DNA from: JAEULH01 sp963805915
GTDB lineage: Bacteria; Pseudomonadota; Alphaproteobacteria; Rhodospirillales; Defluviicoccaceae
Direction: 5' to 3'
Assembly (NCBI GenBank): GCA_963805915.1
Contig: CAWDWD010000017.1
Span: forward strand, 60,682 to 124,681
DNA length: 64,000 nt
This document shows, one piece after another, positions 34,528 to 41,994 of this stretch. The translations under genes were made by a program, and so were the position numbers. The notes under the pieces are model-generated. The model saw only the letters and a list, made by a program, of their open reading frames with translations. It made no database searches and was not told the origin of the DNA. Within the stretch, counting starts at the first letter, position 1; the number at the start of each line of letters is the position of its first letter.

Positions 34528-36145
34528 CAGCCTGTCGGACTTAGCGCGACGGCTCGGTGTACGCTAGAATCTGGGGTGCCCATTGGCTTTGCTCCCGCGA
34601 CGGACATCTCCCGCATGAACAACTTCCGCCCGATCGACCGCGACACCGGATTTCTGATGCCGCCGTCGCTGGACGAATGGCTGCCGGATCGGCATTTGGC
34701 GCGGTTTGTGGTCGACGTGATCGCGGGTCTGGATTTGCGGGCGATGACCGGGAGCTACCGTGGCTCGGGGGAGGCGCCCTACCACCCGCGGCTTTTGCTG
34801 GGCATTCTGGTTTACGGCTATGCCACGGGGGTGTTTTCCAGCCGCAAGCTGGAGCGGGCGACCTATGACTCGGTGGCGTTCCGCTTCATCGCCGCGAACG
34901 ATCACCCCGACCACGACACCATCGCGACGTTTCGTCGGCGCTTCCTCGCGGAGATCGAGGCGCTGTTCGTCCAGGTGCTGGTCCTGGCGCGCGAGATGGG
35001 CTTGCTGAAGATGGGCACCGTGGCGCTCGACGGGACCAAGATCCACGCCAACGCCAGCCGCCACAGCGCGCTGTCGTATGAGCACGCGGGCAAGATCGAG
35101 GCCCAGTTGCGGGCCGAGGTGGCCGAACTGATGGCCCGCGCCGAGGCGGCGGATCAGGCGGACGTGGCGGACGGGATGTCGATCCCCGACGAACTGGCGC
35201 GGCGCGAGGAGCGTCTCGCCAAGCTCGCTCAGGCGCGGGCGACGATCGAGGCGCGGGCGAAGGAGCGTTACACCCGCGAACAGGCCGAGCATCGAGCGAA
35301 GATGGCGGCGCGGGATGCCAAGACCGCGGCCACCGGCAAGAAGCCCGGCGGCAAGCCGCCCTCGCCGCCGGTGGCGGGTCCTGGTCCCACCGATCAGGTC
35401 AATCTGACCGACGAGGAATCGCGCATCATGCCGGTGGCTGGCGGCGGCTTCGAGCAGGCTTACAACGCGCAAGCGATGGTGGCGGCGGGCAGCCTGCTGG
35501 TGGTCGCGATCAATGTGGTGCAGGCGCCAAACGACAAGCAGCAACTGCAGCCGATGCTGGGCAAGCTCGGCGCGTTGCCTGAGGAACTGGGCAAGGCCGA
35601 AACGCTGCTCGCCGACACCGGATATTTCAGCGAGGCCAACGTGCGCGCTTGCGTGGCGGCGGGGATCGATCCGCTGATCGCGATGGGTCGGCAAGCGCAC
35701 CATCCACCGCTCGCCGAGCGCTTCGCCCCCGCGCCACCGCCGCCGGACAATCCGACGCCGGTCGAGACCATGGCGCATCGCCTGAAGACACCCGAAGGCA
35801 AGAAGCTCTACGCCTTACGCAAGCAGACCCCAGAGCCGGTCTTCGGCATCATCAAATCGGCGCTCGGGTTCCGCCAGTTCCTGCTCCGCGGGCTCGACAA
35901 CGTGTGTGGCGAATGGAACCTCGTGACCATGGCTTACAACATGAAGCGGATATTCGCCCTCGCGGGCGCGTCCTGAGGCGCGAATCGCGTTTAGCGTGGC
36001 TCGCCCCAGCCTATACGGGCACGGCAATCCGATCGGGCCAACCGAGCGAACGCCCAAAGCAAAAACCATCGTCACGGGACAGACCGCGCCCGTGCATCAC
36101 CATCAGCCAAACCAGCGGGCCGTTAACTCCACTCCGACAGGCTGC
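34528..36145 (+). mobile_element. IS1182-family insertion sequence, complete
   Basis: Twelve-base perfect inverted repeats CAGCCTGTCGGA (34528-34539) and TCCGACAGGCTG (36134-36145), flanked on both sides by CTAG (34524-34527 and 36146-36149). CTAG is the palindromic target this family commonly duplicates. One intact transposase gene. Structurally a recent, complete insertion. Confidence 0.92.
34615..35976 (+). CDS. IS1182-family DDE transposase
   Basis: 454 residues from ATG 34615 (MNNFRPIDRDTGFLMPPS). The DUF772 N-domain has YHPRLLLGILVYGYATGVFSS; the catalytic domain has GTVALDGTKIHANAS (first Asp), a charged coiled region AKERYTREQAEHRAKMAARD, GGGFEQAYNAQAMV, LLADTGYFSEANV (second Asp) and EPVFGIIKSALGFRQFLLRG (Glu). 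Uninterrupted, so likely active. Confidence 0.92.
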   Translation: MNNFRPIDRDTGFLMPPSLDEWLPDRHLARFVVDVIAGLDLRAMTGSYRGSGEAPYHPRLLLGILVYGYATGVFSSRKLERATYDSVAFRFIAANDHPDHDTIATFRRRFLAEIEALFVQVLVLAREMGLLKMGTVALDGTKIHANASRHSALSYEHAGKIEAQLRAEVAELMARAEAADQADVADGMSIPDELARREERLAKLAQARATIEARAKERYTREQAEHRAKMAARDAKTAATGKKPGGKPPSPPVAGPGPTDQVNLTDEESRIMPVAGGGFEQAYNAQAMVAAGSLLVVAINVVQAPNDKQQLQPMLGKLGALPEELGKAETLLADTGYFSEANVRACVAAGIDPLIAMGRQAHHPPLAERFAPAPPPPDNPTPVETMAHRLKTPEGKKLYALRKQTPEPVFGIIKSALGFRQFLLRGLDNVCGEWNLVTMAYNMKRIFALAGAS

Positions 36146-36149
36146 TAGG

Positions 36150-36305
36150 CGCCGAACAAGGGGGTGCTGTCTTACGTATTGCCAAGCTTCGCTTCGGCTT
36201 GTCGGGATCGAGGAAATTCCTGATGGTCAGTTCGATCTCGATCACGTACAGCCCGAGCGGCCGGTCGTCGCGGATACTTGCCCCAGGGGAATCGGGTGAA
36301 GGGGA
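36150..36305. other. gap between IS1182 and the ISAs1 remnant
   Basis: 156 bases in which I see nothing recognisable, apart from the left flank of an old transposase remnant. Confidence 0.3.
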
Positions 36306-36690
36306 TCAAGCGCTTCTGCAGATGAGGCTTTCGAGGAAGTCGTCGTCCCAGGCGGCGACCTTTCGCCGAAGGCGGAGGGGAGTCCTTGCCGGGGACCTTT
36401 CGGAGCAGGTTGTGGGCGATGTGCTTGATGGTGGTGAAATTGGCCGGGGTGCGCAGGCGGCATTGTCATCGCGAAAGATCATGTCCATGACCCAGTGGAG
36501 GCGATTCTCGATGGCCCAGCGAGAGCGGACAATTGCCCCATCTGCTTGGCGGGAAGCGCCAGGGATGAGATGTAGAGGCGGGTCTCGACCTCGTTTCTCG
36601 CCGATCTCGCGAGTGCTTTCGACCACGACGCCGGATGCGAGCCCCGGCCATCGATGGCGCTCCTGGAGCCAGCAAGGTGAAGCTGCTTCT
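36306..36690 (-). pseudogene. ISAs1-family transposase, C-terminal remnant
   Basis: On the minus strand the order is HRWPGLASGVVVESTREIGE, then frame changes around YISSLALPAKQMGQL, then RSRWAIENRLHWVMDMIFRDDN (the typical ISAs1 Glu region) and LRLRRKVAAWDDDFLESLI. At least two frameshifts. The N-terminal part is missing where the element joins a phage-type membrane gene at about 36690. Confidence 0.75.
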
Positions 36691-36793
36691 TCTTCAGCAC
36701 CTCAAGGTTGAACAGCGGAAAGACGACGATTTGCGTCAACAGCGCCACGCCGAAGCCAACCGCGACGTTGGTAATCGCCTCGATCAGCGACAT
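36680..36793 (-). pseudogene. phage-type small membrane protein, N-terminal fragment
   Basis: Starts at ATG 36793 and reads MSLIEAITNVAVGFGVALLT then QIVVFPLFNLEV, a hydrophobic N-terminus I associate with small prophage membrane proteins (DUF7220-like). After about 38 codons the frame runs into the ISAs1 remnant, so the rest was lost. Confidence 0.5.
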
Positions 36794-36814
36794 CCGGCGT
36801 GATTGCATTGACGA

Positions 36815-36863
36815 TGGTTGCGGAGGCGGGATTCGAACCCGCGTCTCGGGGGTATGGGCCCCG
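36815..36863 (-). other. 3' half of a tRNA-Met(CAU)-like sequence, possible att site
   Basis: Read on the minus strand: an anticodon stem-loop CGGGG-CCCATAC-CCCCG with CAT at the anticodon positions, a T-arm GCGGGTTCGAATCCCGC, and an acceptor end CTCCGCA plus ACCA. No D-arm or proper 5' half is present. Integrating phages commonly carry the 3' part of a tRNA gene as their attachment site; this lies at the border of prophage genes. Confidence 0.6.
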
Positions 36864-36900
36864 CCAAGAACGGCTCCTTGCACTCCACTGCGATCGCGCA

Positions 36901-37969
36901 TCAAGCCGCCTTCGGCAGCCGCTCAGCCGCGACCTCATCGAACGTCCGGTCGTCGTCACCGTCGAGCGTCGCTGGCTTGTTGGCCGCCGTCTGCCAGCGT
37001 CGCACCGCCACATCGACGTACTGCGGGCTGATCTCGATCGCGAAGACGCGCCGTCCTGTCGTCTCGCCGGCGATGATCTGCGAGCCCGAGCCCGAGAACG
37101 GCTCGTAGCAGACCTCGCTCGGCCGCGCGTGCTGGCGCATCGGGATGGCAAAGACGTCGACCGGCTTCGACGTCGGGTGATCGGTCTTCTCGCCCACCTT
37201 CACCGTCGGCAGCGTCCACACCGTGCTCGGGTAATCGTCGGAGATCCGCGGCGGCTTGTGGCCCTTGAGCCAGCCGAAGAAGCACGGATCGTGCTGCCAG
37301 AGGTAGAACGACCGGGTGAGAATGCCACGGTCCTTGGCCCAGACGATCTGCTGGTGGACGAAGGCGCCGAATTTCTCCCAGACGCTCTCGACCATCGCCT
37401 GCCGGCGGCTGGCGTGCCAGCAGTACCAGGCGGCGTTGGGTAGGATCGCGTACTCGACGGCCTGGCGGATGAATCCCTCGTAGAGCTCCGGGCCCTGGGA
37501 GGAGTTGTCCCAGGTGATGCCGTAGCTCTCACCCGTCGCCCTCGTCCAGCGGCGCCAGCAGCCGGTCCAGGTCCTCGCCCTCGAAGCCGGTGAGATCGAG
37601 ATCGAAGCCGGCAGCGTTGAGCGCGTGCAGCTCGCCCGCCAGGAGTTCCTCATCCCAAGCGCCTGCGAGAACCAGCTGATTGTCAGCGACGCGGTATGCC
37701 CGCACCTGCTCGGAGCTGAGGTGGGCCAGCTGAATGATCGGGACTTTGGCAAGGCCCAGGTGGCGCGCCGCCAGCAGCCGGCCATGGCCGGCGATGACCT
37801 CGCCGTCCTCGGTGACCAGTAGCGGTACGGTCCAGCCGTAACTCGCGATCGAGGCGGCGACCTTCGCAACTTGATCGTCCGAGTGCGTGCGGGCGTTCTT
37901 CGCATACGGCTTCAGGCGCGCAAGCGGCCACAGCTCGATCTGCTCGGGCAGGAACAGGAGCGAAATCAT
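36901..37969 (-). pseudogene. phage ParB-domain DNA methyltransferase, internally deleted
   Basis: The N-terminal ParB/Srx-like domain (start ATG 37969) reads LARLKPYAKNARTHSDDQV, TEDGEVIAGHGRLLAARHLG and ends FEGEDLDRLLAPLDEGDG. It then jumps by frame into the C-terminal half of a DNA methyltransferase: QIIWAKDRGILTRSFYLWQHD, KPVDVFAIPM and VCYEPFSGSGSQIIAGE (the AdoMet-binding FxGxG motif). The segment that should hold the catalytic DPPY motif is missing. Such fusions are typical of alphaproteobacterial prophages, next to terminase genes. Confidence 0.8.
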
Positions 37970-38095
37970 CGGATCTGGTTTTCGGTTGGCAATGGCGGTT
38001 TCGGCGAAACAGTGGATCCTACACGCCATGCGCTGCTGTTCGCGATAAGGGCGAAGGTCTACAATCGCTAGCAAAGCAACAAGGGAGAGCGAGCG

Positions 38096-39223
38096 ATGAC
38101 CGGGACGAGCTACAGAATTCTCGCATGCGACGGCGGCGGCATTTTCGGGGTGATCACGGCGAAACTCCTGCAGAGCTTGGACAGGAGCGTCCTCGACAAC
38201 ATCGATCTGTTCGCCGGAACCTCGACCGGTAGCATCATCGCGCTCGGTCTCGCCAGCGGGGTTTCCATCGACACGATCTTCGACCTCTACAGCTCCGAGC
38301 AGGCCTGCTCGCAGATCTTTCAGCCTTATCTGCCGCAGGCAGACCGCGACCGGCTGAGCCAGGATGTCGAGAGCGGGGTGCAAGCGACGCGTGGCGCGCT
38401 GGAAGCGACGGCACAGCAAGCGGACCCGGCTCTCGCCGAGCGACTGCGCGAGCTGGCCCCGCTGCTGCTCTTCCCGAAATACCGGAGCGAGGGGCTACAG
38501 CAGCTGCTGACCCAGTATGTCCCCGACATGACGCTAGCGGAAGTGTGGACCCAGCGGAACAAGCGCGTCGTCGCCCCGAGCCTCCAGCTCAGTACCGTCA
38601 CTCCATCGGGGACGAAGGAGTGGCGGGCACGCCTGTTCAATAACCTTCCGGACCTCGACTGGATGCCCGGCTTTCCGGATACCAAGGTCATCGACGCGAT
38701 CATGGCCAGCGCCGCGGCGCCGGTCTATTTCCCCGCCCACGACGTGTCTCGCGTGCCAGGCAGCAACGCCTTCATCGACGGCGGCGTGTTCGCCAACAAC
38801 CCAAGCACCGCCGCGTTGGCCGCGCTGATCGGCTCCCGGATCACCGAGAGCGTCCCGCTGTCGCGGGTCTATCTGCTGTCGATCGGGACTGGCTTCTCGG
38901 CGAACAGCTATCCACCGCCCGACGCGCGCTTTCCCTACGGCGTCCTCGGCTGGCTGCGCCCGCGCCAGGACGACGGCGCACCCGCCTTCCCGCTGGTCTC
39001 GACCGTGTTCGACGGCACGAGCCAGATCAACGACTTCACCTCTCGGCTCATGCTCGGCACGGACAACTACATCCGCGTCAATCCGCAGCTCGAACAAACG
39101 TTCTCGATGGACGACTGCGGCGCCATCCCCGGAATGCTCGCCGAGACCGAACGCTTCATGGCCACCGACGAATGGCGGCTGCAGTCCAAGCGGATCAACG
39201 AGCTGTTCGGCACTCCGAAATAG
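38096..39223 (+). CDS. patatin-like phospholipase
   Basis: 375-residue patatin: a Ser-Asp dyad lipid acyl hydrolase. Oxyanion hole CDGGGIFGVIT (residues ~10-20), nucleophile Ser in AGTSTGSIIALGL (~40), catalytic Asp in FIDGGVFANNP (~225). No signal peptide, so probably cytoplasmic or at the membrane. Own promoter-like box TACAAT at 38058-38063 and a GGGAG site ten bases before ATG. Patatins act as effectors in some phage-defence systems (CapV in CBASS), but no nucleotide cyclase gene lies beside it; it stands alone between prophage debris and a group II intron. Confidence 0.85.
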   Translation: MTGTSYRILACDGGGIFGVITAKLLQSLDRSVLDNIDLFAGTSTGSIIALGLASGVSIDTIFDLYSSEQACSQIFQPYLPQADRDRLSQDVESGVQATRGALEATAQQADPALAERLRELAPLLLFPKYRSEGLQQLLTQYVPDMTLAEVWTQRNKRVVAPSLQLSTVTPSGTKEWRARLFNNLPDLDWMPGFPDTKVIDAIMASAAAPVYFPAHDVSRVPGSNAFIDGGVFANNPSTAALAALIGSRITESVPLSRVYLLSIGTGFSANSYPPPDARFPYGVLGWLRPRQDDGAPAFPLVSTVFDGTSQINDFTSRLMLGTDNYIRVNPQLEQTFSMDDCGAIPGMLAETERFMATDEWRLQSKRINELFGTPK

Positions 39224-39448
39224 TCGACCCGCATGGCGTTGGAACCGGCCGGGTGACCCGGAGACGCTCGGATGCCGACGTCGCGTTGCGACCATGTGCG
39301 CCGCCTGGATTGAGCTTGGCTTTCCAAGACCACGCGGCGGGCCAGAGACCAACTCACCTGCGGCTGGATCCTGGCTTCTGGATCGCGAACTGGACTCCGA
39401 GGATTCACCTGGGATCCAGCCAGAAGTCCAGTCTAAGGCACTGATCGG
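39224..39448. other. gap between patatin and the intron 3' end
   Basis: 225 bases, no recognisable gene. It is the 3' exon side of the group II intron insertion (the intron lies on the minus strand). Confidence 0.4.
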
Positions 39449-41386
39449 ATCGGATAGGAGGGCGCCTTGCGGCGGCCCTCCTCCCACGCCACCGTGCGTA
39501 CGGTTCCGTACACGGCGGTTCATGAAGCGTAGTTGAGGCGGCGGTGCCGGTCGAGCAGGCTGACCAGCCCGAGATTGCGGAAGAAGCCGGCCCGGAAGGC
39601 GTCGTTCATGTGGCTGGCCCCGGCGTTCCACCAGGGGCCGTGTCCGTTGTAGGCGGAGACCCATGCCCGTTCCTCCGCGAGCCCCCGCTGCATCAGGCGC
39701 ATCGCTCGTGTCCTCGGCCGCTTGCACTGGCGCCAGATCAGACAGCGCAGGCGCCGCCTGATCCAGCCGTCCAGCGCCTCGAAGATGCCCCTGGCCTCAG
39801 CCAACCGGAAGTAGGCGATCCAGCCGGCGAGGATCGGGGCGAGGTCTTCGATCGTGCGCCCGAGGCTGCGGCCCCGGCCCTGGCGCCACAACGCCCGAAG
39901 CTTGCCCTTGAACCGCGCCACGCTCGCAGGTGCCACACGCAGGCGCGGCGCCCGGTGGGCGGTCATGGTGAAGCCCAGGAAGCTGCGCTTCCAGGGGCGG
40001 TCCACGGCGCTCTTGGCGACGTTGACCGCGAGCCGCAGTCGCTCGGCCAGGAACCGGGTGATCGACGCCATCACCCGTTCGCCCGCCCGCCGGGACCGCA
40101 CATGGATGTTGCAGTCGTCGGCGTAGCGGACGAAGGCATGGCCGCGTCGCTCCAGTTCCTTGTCGAGGTCGTCGAGCAGGATGTTCGACAACAGCGGCGA
40201 CAAGGGACCGCCCTGCGGCGTCCCCTCGGTCCGCGCCGTCGCCACCCCGTCCGCCATCAACCCGGCCCGCAGATAGCGGCGGATCAGCCGCAACACCCGC
40301 TTGTCTTCGACCTTGCGCGCCACCCGTGCCATCAGCACGTCGTGGTTCACCCGGTCGAAGAACCTCTCCAGGTCGATGTCCACCATCCAGCGCCGGCCCG
40401 CCGCCACATGGCCGCGCGCGGCCAACACCGCTTGGTGGGCGCTTCGCCCCGGCCGGAAGCCGTAGGAGGCGTCCGAGAAACCCGGGTCAAAGAGCGGTGA
40501 GAGTCCCTGATGCAGCGCCTGCTGGATCAGCCGGTCCACGACCGTGGGGATACCCAAGGTCCGCGTGCCGCCGCCGGGCTTCGGAATATCCACCCGGCGC
40601 ACCGGCTGCGGCCGGTACCGGCCGGCCAGCAGGTCTTCCTTGATGCGCGGCCAGTGTTCCACCAAGAATGCCTTGAGGCCGTCGACGGTCATCGCGTCAA
40701 CGCCCGCGGCGCCCCTGTTGGCCACCACGCGGTGGTAGGCCGCCCTCATGTTCTCCCGGTCGACGATCGCCTCCAGCAACCGGGCCGTCGCCTCCGGGCG
40801 GGCAGAGGCGGGCGGTGCCGCAGCGCTCGACGCACCCAGCCCCTTCTCTCGCGGCTTCCGGCCGCTACCCTCGGGACAGGCGCCGGGCATCCCAGCCCGG
40901 CCTTCGGCGTCCTCTCGCACCATCGAACCGTCCGCTTGCCGTCCGGCACTCCATGTTCGGCCCTTCGCCGCCCGGTCAAGGCAAGCTACTATGGCCTCTG
41001 CTAACTCCTGCCGTCCCATCCCGACGCCTCGCGGCGCCGGTAGCACACCTGAAACCAGGGGCAGGCCGGCAGGCCTCCCAGGGTAAGACGCGCGACCTTC
41101 GTCCCACATACCCGCCGCATATACGCCCAGACCCTCCGGGTGACATCGGGCTTCGGGTCTTCACGCCCCCTCGCCCAGGATCTCGGCGCCTCCTATGCGG
41201 TTCCTGTTCGTCGGGCCAGGACTTTGCCTGCAGCTTCCTTCAGACCCCGCCTCGCGGCGACGCCCTTGCTGTTCGGCTAACGGTTCCCGTCACCAGGGCC
41301 CGTAGAGGACTTCCACCTCCAAGTCGGCCAACTCACCACCACAGCGAGCCAACCAGCGCCGTCATGGCGCTAGGCAGCTGGCGCAC
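39449..41386 (-). mobile_element. group II intron, probably bacterial class C
   Basis: On the minus strand the 5' end reads GTGCGCCAGCTGCC at 41386, like the GUGCG start of group II introns. Near the 3' end, 39530-39480 folds as domain V (CCGTGTACGGAACCGTACGCACGG) followed by a domain VI-like GGAGGGCCGCCGC...GGCGCCCTCC; the end is near 39449. A reverse transcriptase/maturase is encoded inside. The 5' exon is a terminator hairpin plus T-run, the target type used by class C introns. Boundaries may be off by a few bases. Confidence 0.85.
39520..41019 (-). CDS. ltrA: group II intron reverse transcriptase/maturase
   Basis: About 499 residues. RT blocks are complete: PKPGGGTRTLGIPTVVDRLI, SYGFRPGRSAHQAV, DIDLERFFDRVNHDVL, GTPQGGPLSPLLSNILLDDLD and the catalytic FVRYADDCNI, then the maturase/X domain FLGFTMTAHRAPRLRVAP and a GIIM-type domain (EDLAPILAGWIAYFRLAEA). 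There is no HNH endonuclease domain, as in class C introns. ATG 41019 is the likely start. Intact, so the intron may be mobile. Confidence 0.93.
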   Translation of the reverse strand: MGRQELAEAIVACLDRAAKGRTWSAGRQADGSMVREDAEGRAGMPGACPEGSGRKPREKGLGASSAAAPPASARPEATARLLEAIVDRENMRAAYHRVVANRGAAGVDAMTVDGLKAFLVEHWPRIKEDLLAGRYRPQPVRRVDIPKPGGGTRTLGIPTVVDRLIQQALHQGLSPLFDPGFSDASYGFRPGRSAHQAVLAARGHVAAGRRWMVDIDLERFFDRVNHDVLMARVARKVEDKRVLRLIRRYLRAGLMADGVATARTEGTPQGGPLSPLLSNILLDDLDKELERRGHAFVRYADDCNIHVRSRRAGERVMASITRFLAERLRLAVNVAKSAVDRPWKRSFLGFTMTAHRAPRLRVAPASVARFKGKLRALWRQGRGRSLGRTIEDLAPILAGWIAYFRLAEARGIFEALDGWIRRRLRCLIWRQCKRPRTRAMRLMQRGLAEERAWVSAYNGHGPWWNAGASHMNDAFRAGFFRNLGLVSLLDRHRRLNYAS

Positions 41387-41390
41387 AACT

Positions 41391-41414
41391 AAAAAAGCCA
41401 CCGGACGGTGGCTT
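41391..41414 (-). terminator. Rho-independent terminator used as intron target
   Basis: On the minus strand AGCCACC-GTCC-GGTGGC forms a 6-7 bp GC stem directly followed by TTTTTT and AGTT, then the intron 5' end at 41386. Stem bases: 41397-41402 and 41407-41412. A textbook intrinsic terminator for something transcribed leftward from the region beyond 41415. Confidence 0.85.
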
Positions 41415-41648
41415 CTGGATTGGGTGGCTTCCCAAAAATCTTGTCTGGCGCTAAGGCTTTTTCGGGCGATGCCCACCAGCATAGGTTGTGTTCCCAGAAG
41501 GAACCAATGATTTCAATGTGTTGCAGGCTTCATAGAACAGTCCGTGTTCCCTCCGCCTGCCGTTTCGAAGCCCTAAACCATGCCGCCTTGCGACCTCTGC
41601 TTGTATCGCCTGACCACCGGGCTGCTCGTCCCGAATCGATGCTGAACA

Positions 41649-41687
41649 CTACATGTTGCGCGCAGCCGTGTCAATAGCACAAAATGT
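41649..41687 (-). promoter_or_regulatory. promoter-like repeat, copy 1
   Basis: Minus strand reads TATTGACA, 17 bases, then TAGTGT: a good -35 and a moderate -10. The ends CTACATGTTG and ACAAAATGT are shared with copy 2. Confidence 0.4.
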
Positions 41688-41837
41688 TGACCGTTGGAAA
41701 TCGGTGCAGGCTCGCTCTGCCGCCGCAGCCGGCGCGTACGCGCCCGGCGGCGCACTCGTCTTCGCGCCAAGCGAAGCGCCCGCCGTCCCTCTCGGGAGGC
41801 GGGCTGCGTCAGGCGCAGTTAGAATCATGGGGCTCTT

Positions 41838-41876
41838 CTACATGTTGTGATGGGCGCGCGTCAAGATACAAAATGT
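41838..41876 (-). promoter_or_regulatory. promoter-like repeat, copy 2
   Basis: Minus strand reads TCTTGACG, then ACATGTAGAA. The outer 11 bases form an inverted repeat with one mismatch (CTACATGTTGT and ACAAAATGTAG), so it may also be a protein-binding site. Confidence 0.35.
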
Positions 41877-41994
41877 AGCGTACCGACTGAATGATCTCGT
41901 GGATGATTGGCGCAGAACGGATACGTCGGGGGCGTCCGCTCGTTGCGGCGGGGTCGGCGGGTGCGAGCGTGCTGGTAGTGCATGCCGGTTAGTA

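Larger units (their letters stand above)
41415..41994 (-). other. 580-base region with promoter-like repeats; possible short transcript
   Basis: No protein gene recognised. Two 39-base related segments (41649-41687, 41838-41876) share CTACATGTTG at one end and ACAAAATGT at the other. On the minus strand each contains TTGACA or TTGACG and an ACATGTAG block about 14-17 bases later, so they look like promoters pointing toward the terminator at 41391-41414. A transcript of about 230 bases from the inner one would end there. Confidence 0.35.

Noticed and set aside
36815..36900. Complete tRNA gene
   Set aside because: No D-arm and no convincing 5' acceptor strand; kept only as a 3' half.
38096..39223. 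CBASS defence operon around the patatin
   Set aside because: No nucleotide cyclase or accessory gene is present within several kb on either side.
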